From Microbacterium sp. C5A9 (GTDB lineage Bacteria > Actinomycetota > Actinomycetes > Actinomycetales > Microbacteriaceae), in the NCBI RefSeq assembly GCF_022627955.1, contig NZ_JABXGD010000007.1, forward strand, positions 62,001 to 126,000: DNA of 64,000 nt. The letters run 5' to 3'. The notes below the pieces were generated by a model. The model was not told where the DNA came from, made no database searches, and was given only the letters and a program-made list of their open reading frames with translations. This document shows, one piece after another, positions 63,270 through 64,000 of this stretch. Positions within the stretch are counted from its first letter, which is position 1. Every line of letters begins with the position of its first letter. The translations under genes and the position numbers were made by a program.

Positions 63270-63959
63270 ATGAGTTATCTCGCTATCGTCGAACGCTTCG
63301 TCTCGCACCACTTTCCGCACGCGAGTGTCGCGCTGCTCGCGGGAAGCACGGCTCGCGGAACGAGGACCTCGACCAGCGACATCGACCTTCTCCTTCTCGG
63401 TGAAGAGATCTTCGCCGACGACCGCACGAGTCTGGCGGCGGCGTACCGCTTCGAGGACGAGATCTTTGAGGTCTTCGCGTATACCGAAGCGGGCTTCACG
63501 GTCTGGGCGAACCGCGGGTTCGAACAGCATCGACCAGTGATTGTCCAGATGCTTATTGATGGGATCGCTGTCCGTGGCGCAACCGAACACGAGAGGTACA
63601 AACACGAGTGGTCTTGCAAATACGAGGCTGGGCCGACCCTTGACCCTACGGAAGCAACGTTCCGTCGCTACGTCATAACGGACTTGCTGGATGACTATCG
63701 AGACGCAACCGACCCGGTTGAACGTCACATACTTGCGGCCCTCCTCTACGAGAAAACGGCTGAACTCATACTGCTCTCGAACTCGCGTTGGATCGGCGCG
63801 GGCAAGTACCTCCCGCGACGGCTCACAGAGTTCGATCCAGATCGCGCTTCCGCTTTGTCCATTCCCCTAACGGAGAGTCAGCACGATCGTTTTGCGACTC
63901 AGATCGAGATCGAACTCGACCGTGCTGGAGGTCGCGTTCAGGAGGGCTTCCAGCGATAG
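63270..63959 (+). CDS. Nucleotidyltransferase-domain protein
   Basis: 229 residues. The N-terminal polymerase-beta-type motif AGSTARGTRTSTSDIDLLLLG carries the two metal-binding Asp residues. The C-terminal half is helical. It resembles small aminoglycoside-type or MNT/HEPN-type nucleotidyltransferases, but no HEPN partner is visible before the window ends. Confidence 0.7.
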   Translation: MSYLAIVERFVSHHFPHASVALLAGSTARGTRTSTSDIDLLLLGEEIFADDRTSLAAAYRFEDEIFEVFAYTEAGFTVWANRGFEQHRPVIVQMLIDGIAVRGATEHERYKHEWSCKYEAGPTLDPTEATFRRYVITDLLDDYRDATDPVERHILAALLYEKTAELILLSNSRWIGAGKYLPRRLTEFDPDRASALSIPLTESQHDRFATQIEIELDRAGGRVQEGFQR

Positions 63960-64000
63960 CTCATCGCGCTGCTGCCGCGCCGACGCCGAACGCGCTTTCG

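Overview
This 64 kb window is high-GC DNA with GTG starts, short 4-nt ATGA/GTGA gene overlaps, several leaderless-looking promoters and both mycothiol-type and thioredoxin-type arsenate reductases. That points to an actinomycete, most likely of the Microbacteriaceae (Microbacterium-like); this is inferred from protein style, not from a marker gene. No rRNA, tRNA, replication gene or CRISPR array is visible, so chromosome and plasmid cannot be told apart. Most of the window is an accessory metal, anion and sulfur resistance island.

Layout. (1) 0-5.9 kb: pstS, a CoA-disulfide-reductase-like flavoprotein, an ArsR-MFS pair, and a divergent ArsO-like monooxygenase followed by a 52-residue CxC peptide. 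(2) 5.9-17 kb: a catabolic block on the minus strand (sugar kinase, FAD-linked oxidase, SDR, aldehyde dehydrogenase, hydroxyacid dehydrogenase, a formaldehyde-activating-enzyme homologue, an OpuC-type ABC importer) with a divergent IclR regulator. (3) 17.2-21.5 kb: an arsenic operon (trxB-trxA-acr3-arsR/arsC fusion-arsC) with a divergent single-cysteine arsC, controlled from a dyad that matches the one at 4.2 kb. (4) 21.7-27.9 kb: a complete tnsA-tnsB-tnsC-tniQ Tn7-like transposition operon whose TniQ carries seven treble-clef zinc-binding repeats. (5) 28.5-29.9 kb: a small unit with a sigma-70-like protein and two tiny proteins, marked by a paired 30-bp promoter-like repeat. (6) 30.2-37 kb: copper resistance (CsoR, chaperone, CopB-type ATPase, DUF305 and DUF6153 proteins, copper-storage protein). 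(7) 37.3-40.8 kb: cadmium resistance (cmtR-cadA-cadD-lspA) ending in a truncated gene. (8) 41.3-44.4 kb: a tniA-tniB-resolvase element without tniQ. (9) 44.5-49.9 kb: a fluoride-resistance operon (riboswitch, universal stress protein, phosphoglycerate mutase, enolase, two CrcB channels, an uppP remnant, FetB-like and PAP2 proteins). (10) 50-56 kb: a SmtB-type repressor with a frameshifted MFS gene, MerR, SulP and lgt. (11) 56-63 kb: sulfur handling (YeiH with LysR; a CstR-controlled persulfide operon), then a decayed MarR/MFS fusion and a nucleotidyltransferase.

How the genes work together. Arsenate is reduced by three ArsC domains fed by the co-encoded TrxB/TrxA or by mycothiol, and arsenite leaves through Acr3. 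Cu, Cd and persulfide are each sensed by a dedicated repressor with visible metal- or sulfur-binding residues and dyad operators. Fluoride is sensed by RNA, exported by CrcB, and its classical target enolase is duplicated. lspA and lgt supply lipoprotein maturation for the many lipoproteins in the island. A 24-bp palindrome family (core AAACGATCGTTT) lies between modules throughout 30-63 kb and is absent from the first 29.9 kb; it may mark transposon ends or module joints.
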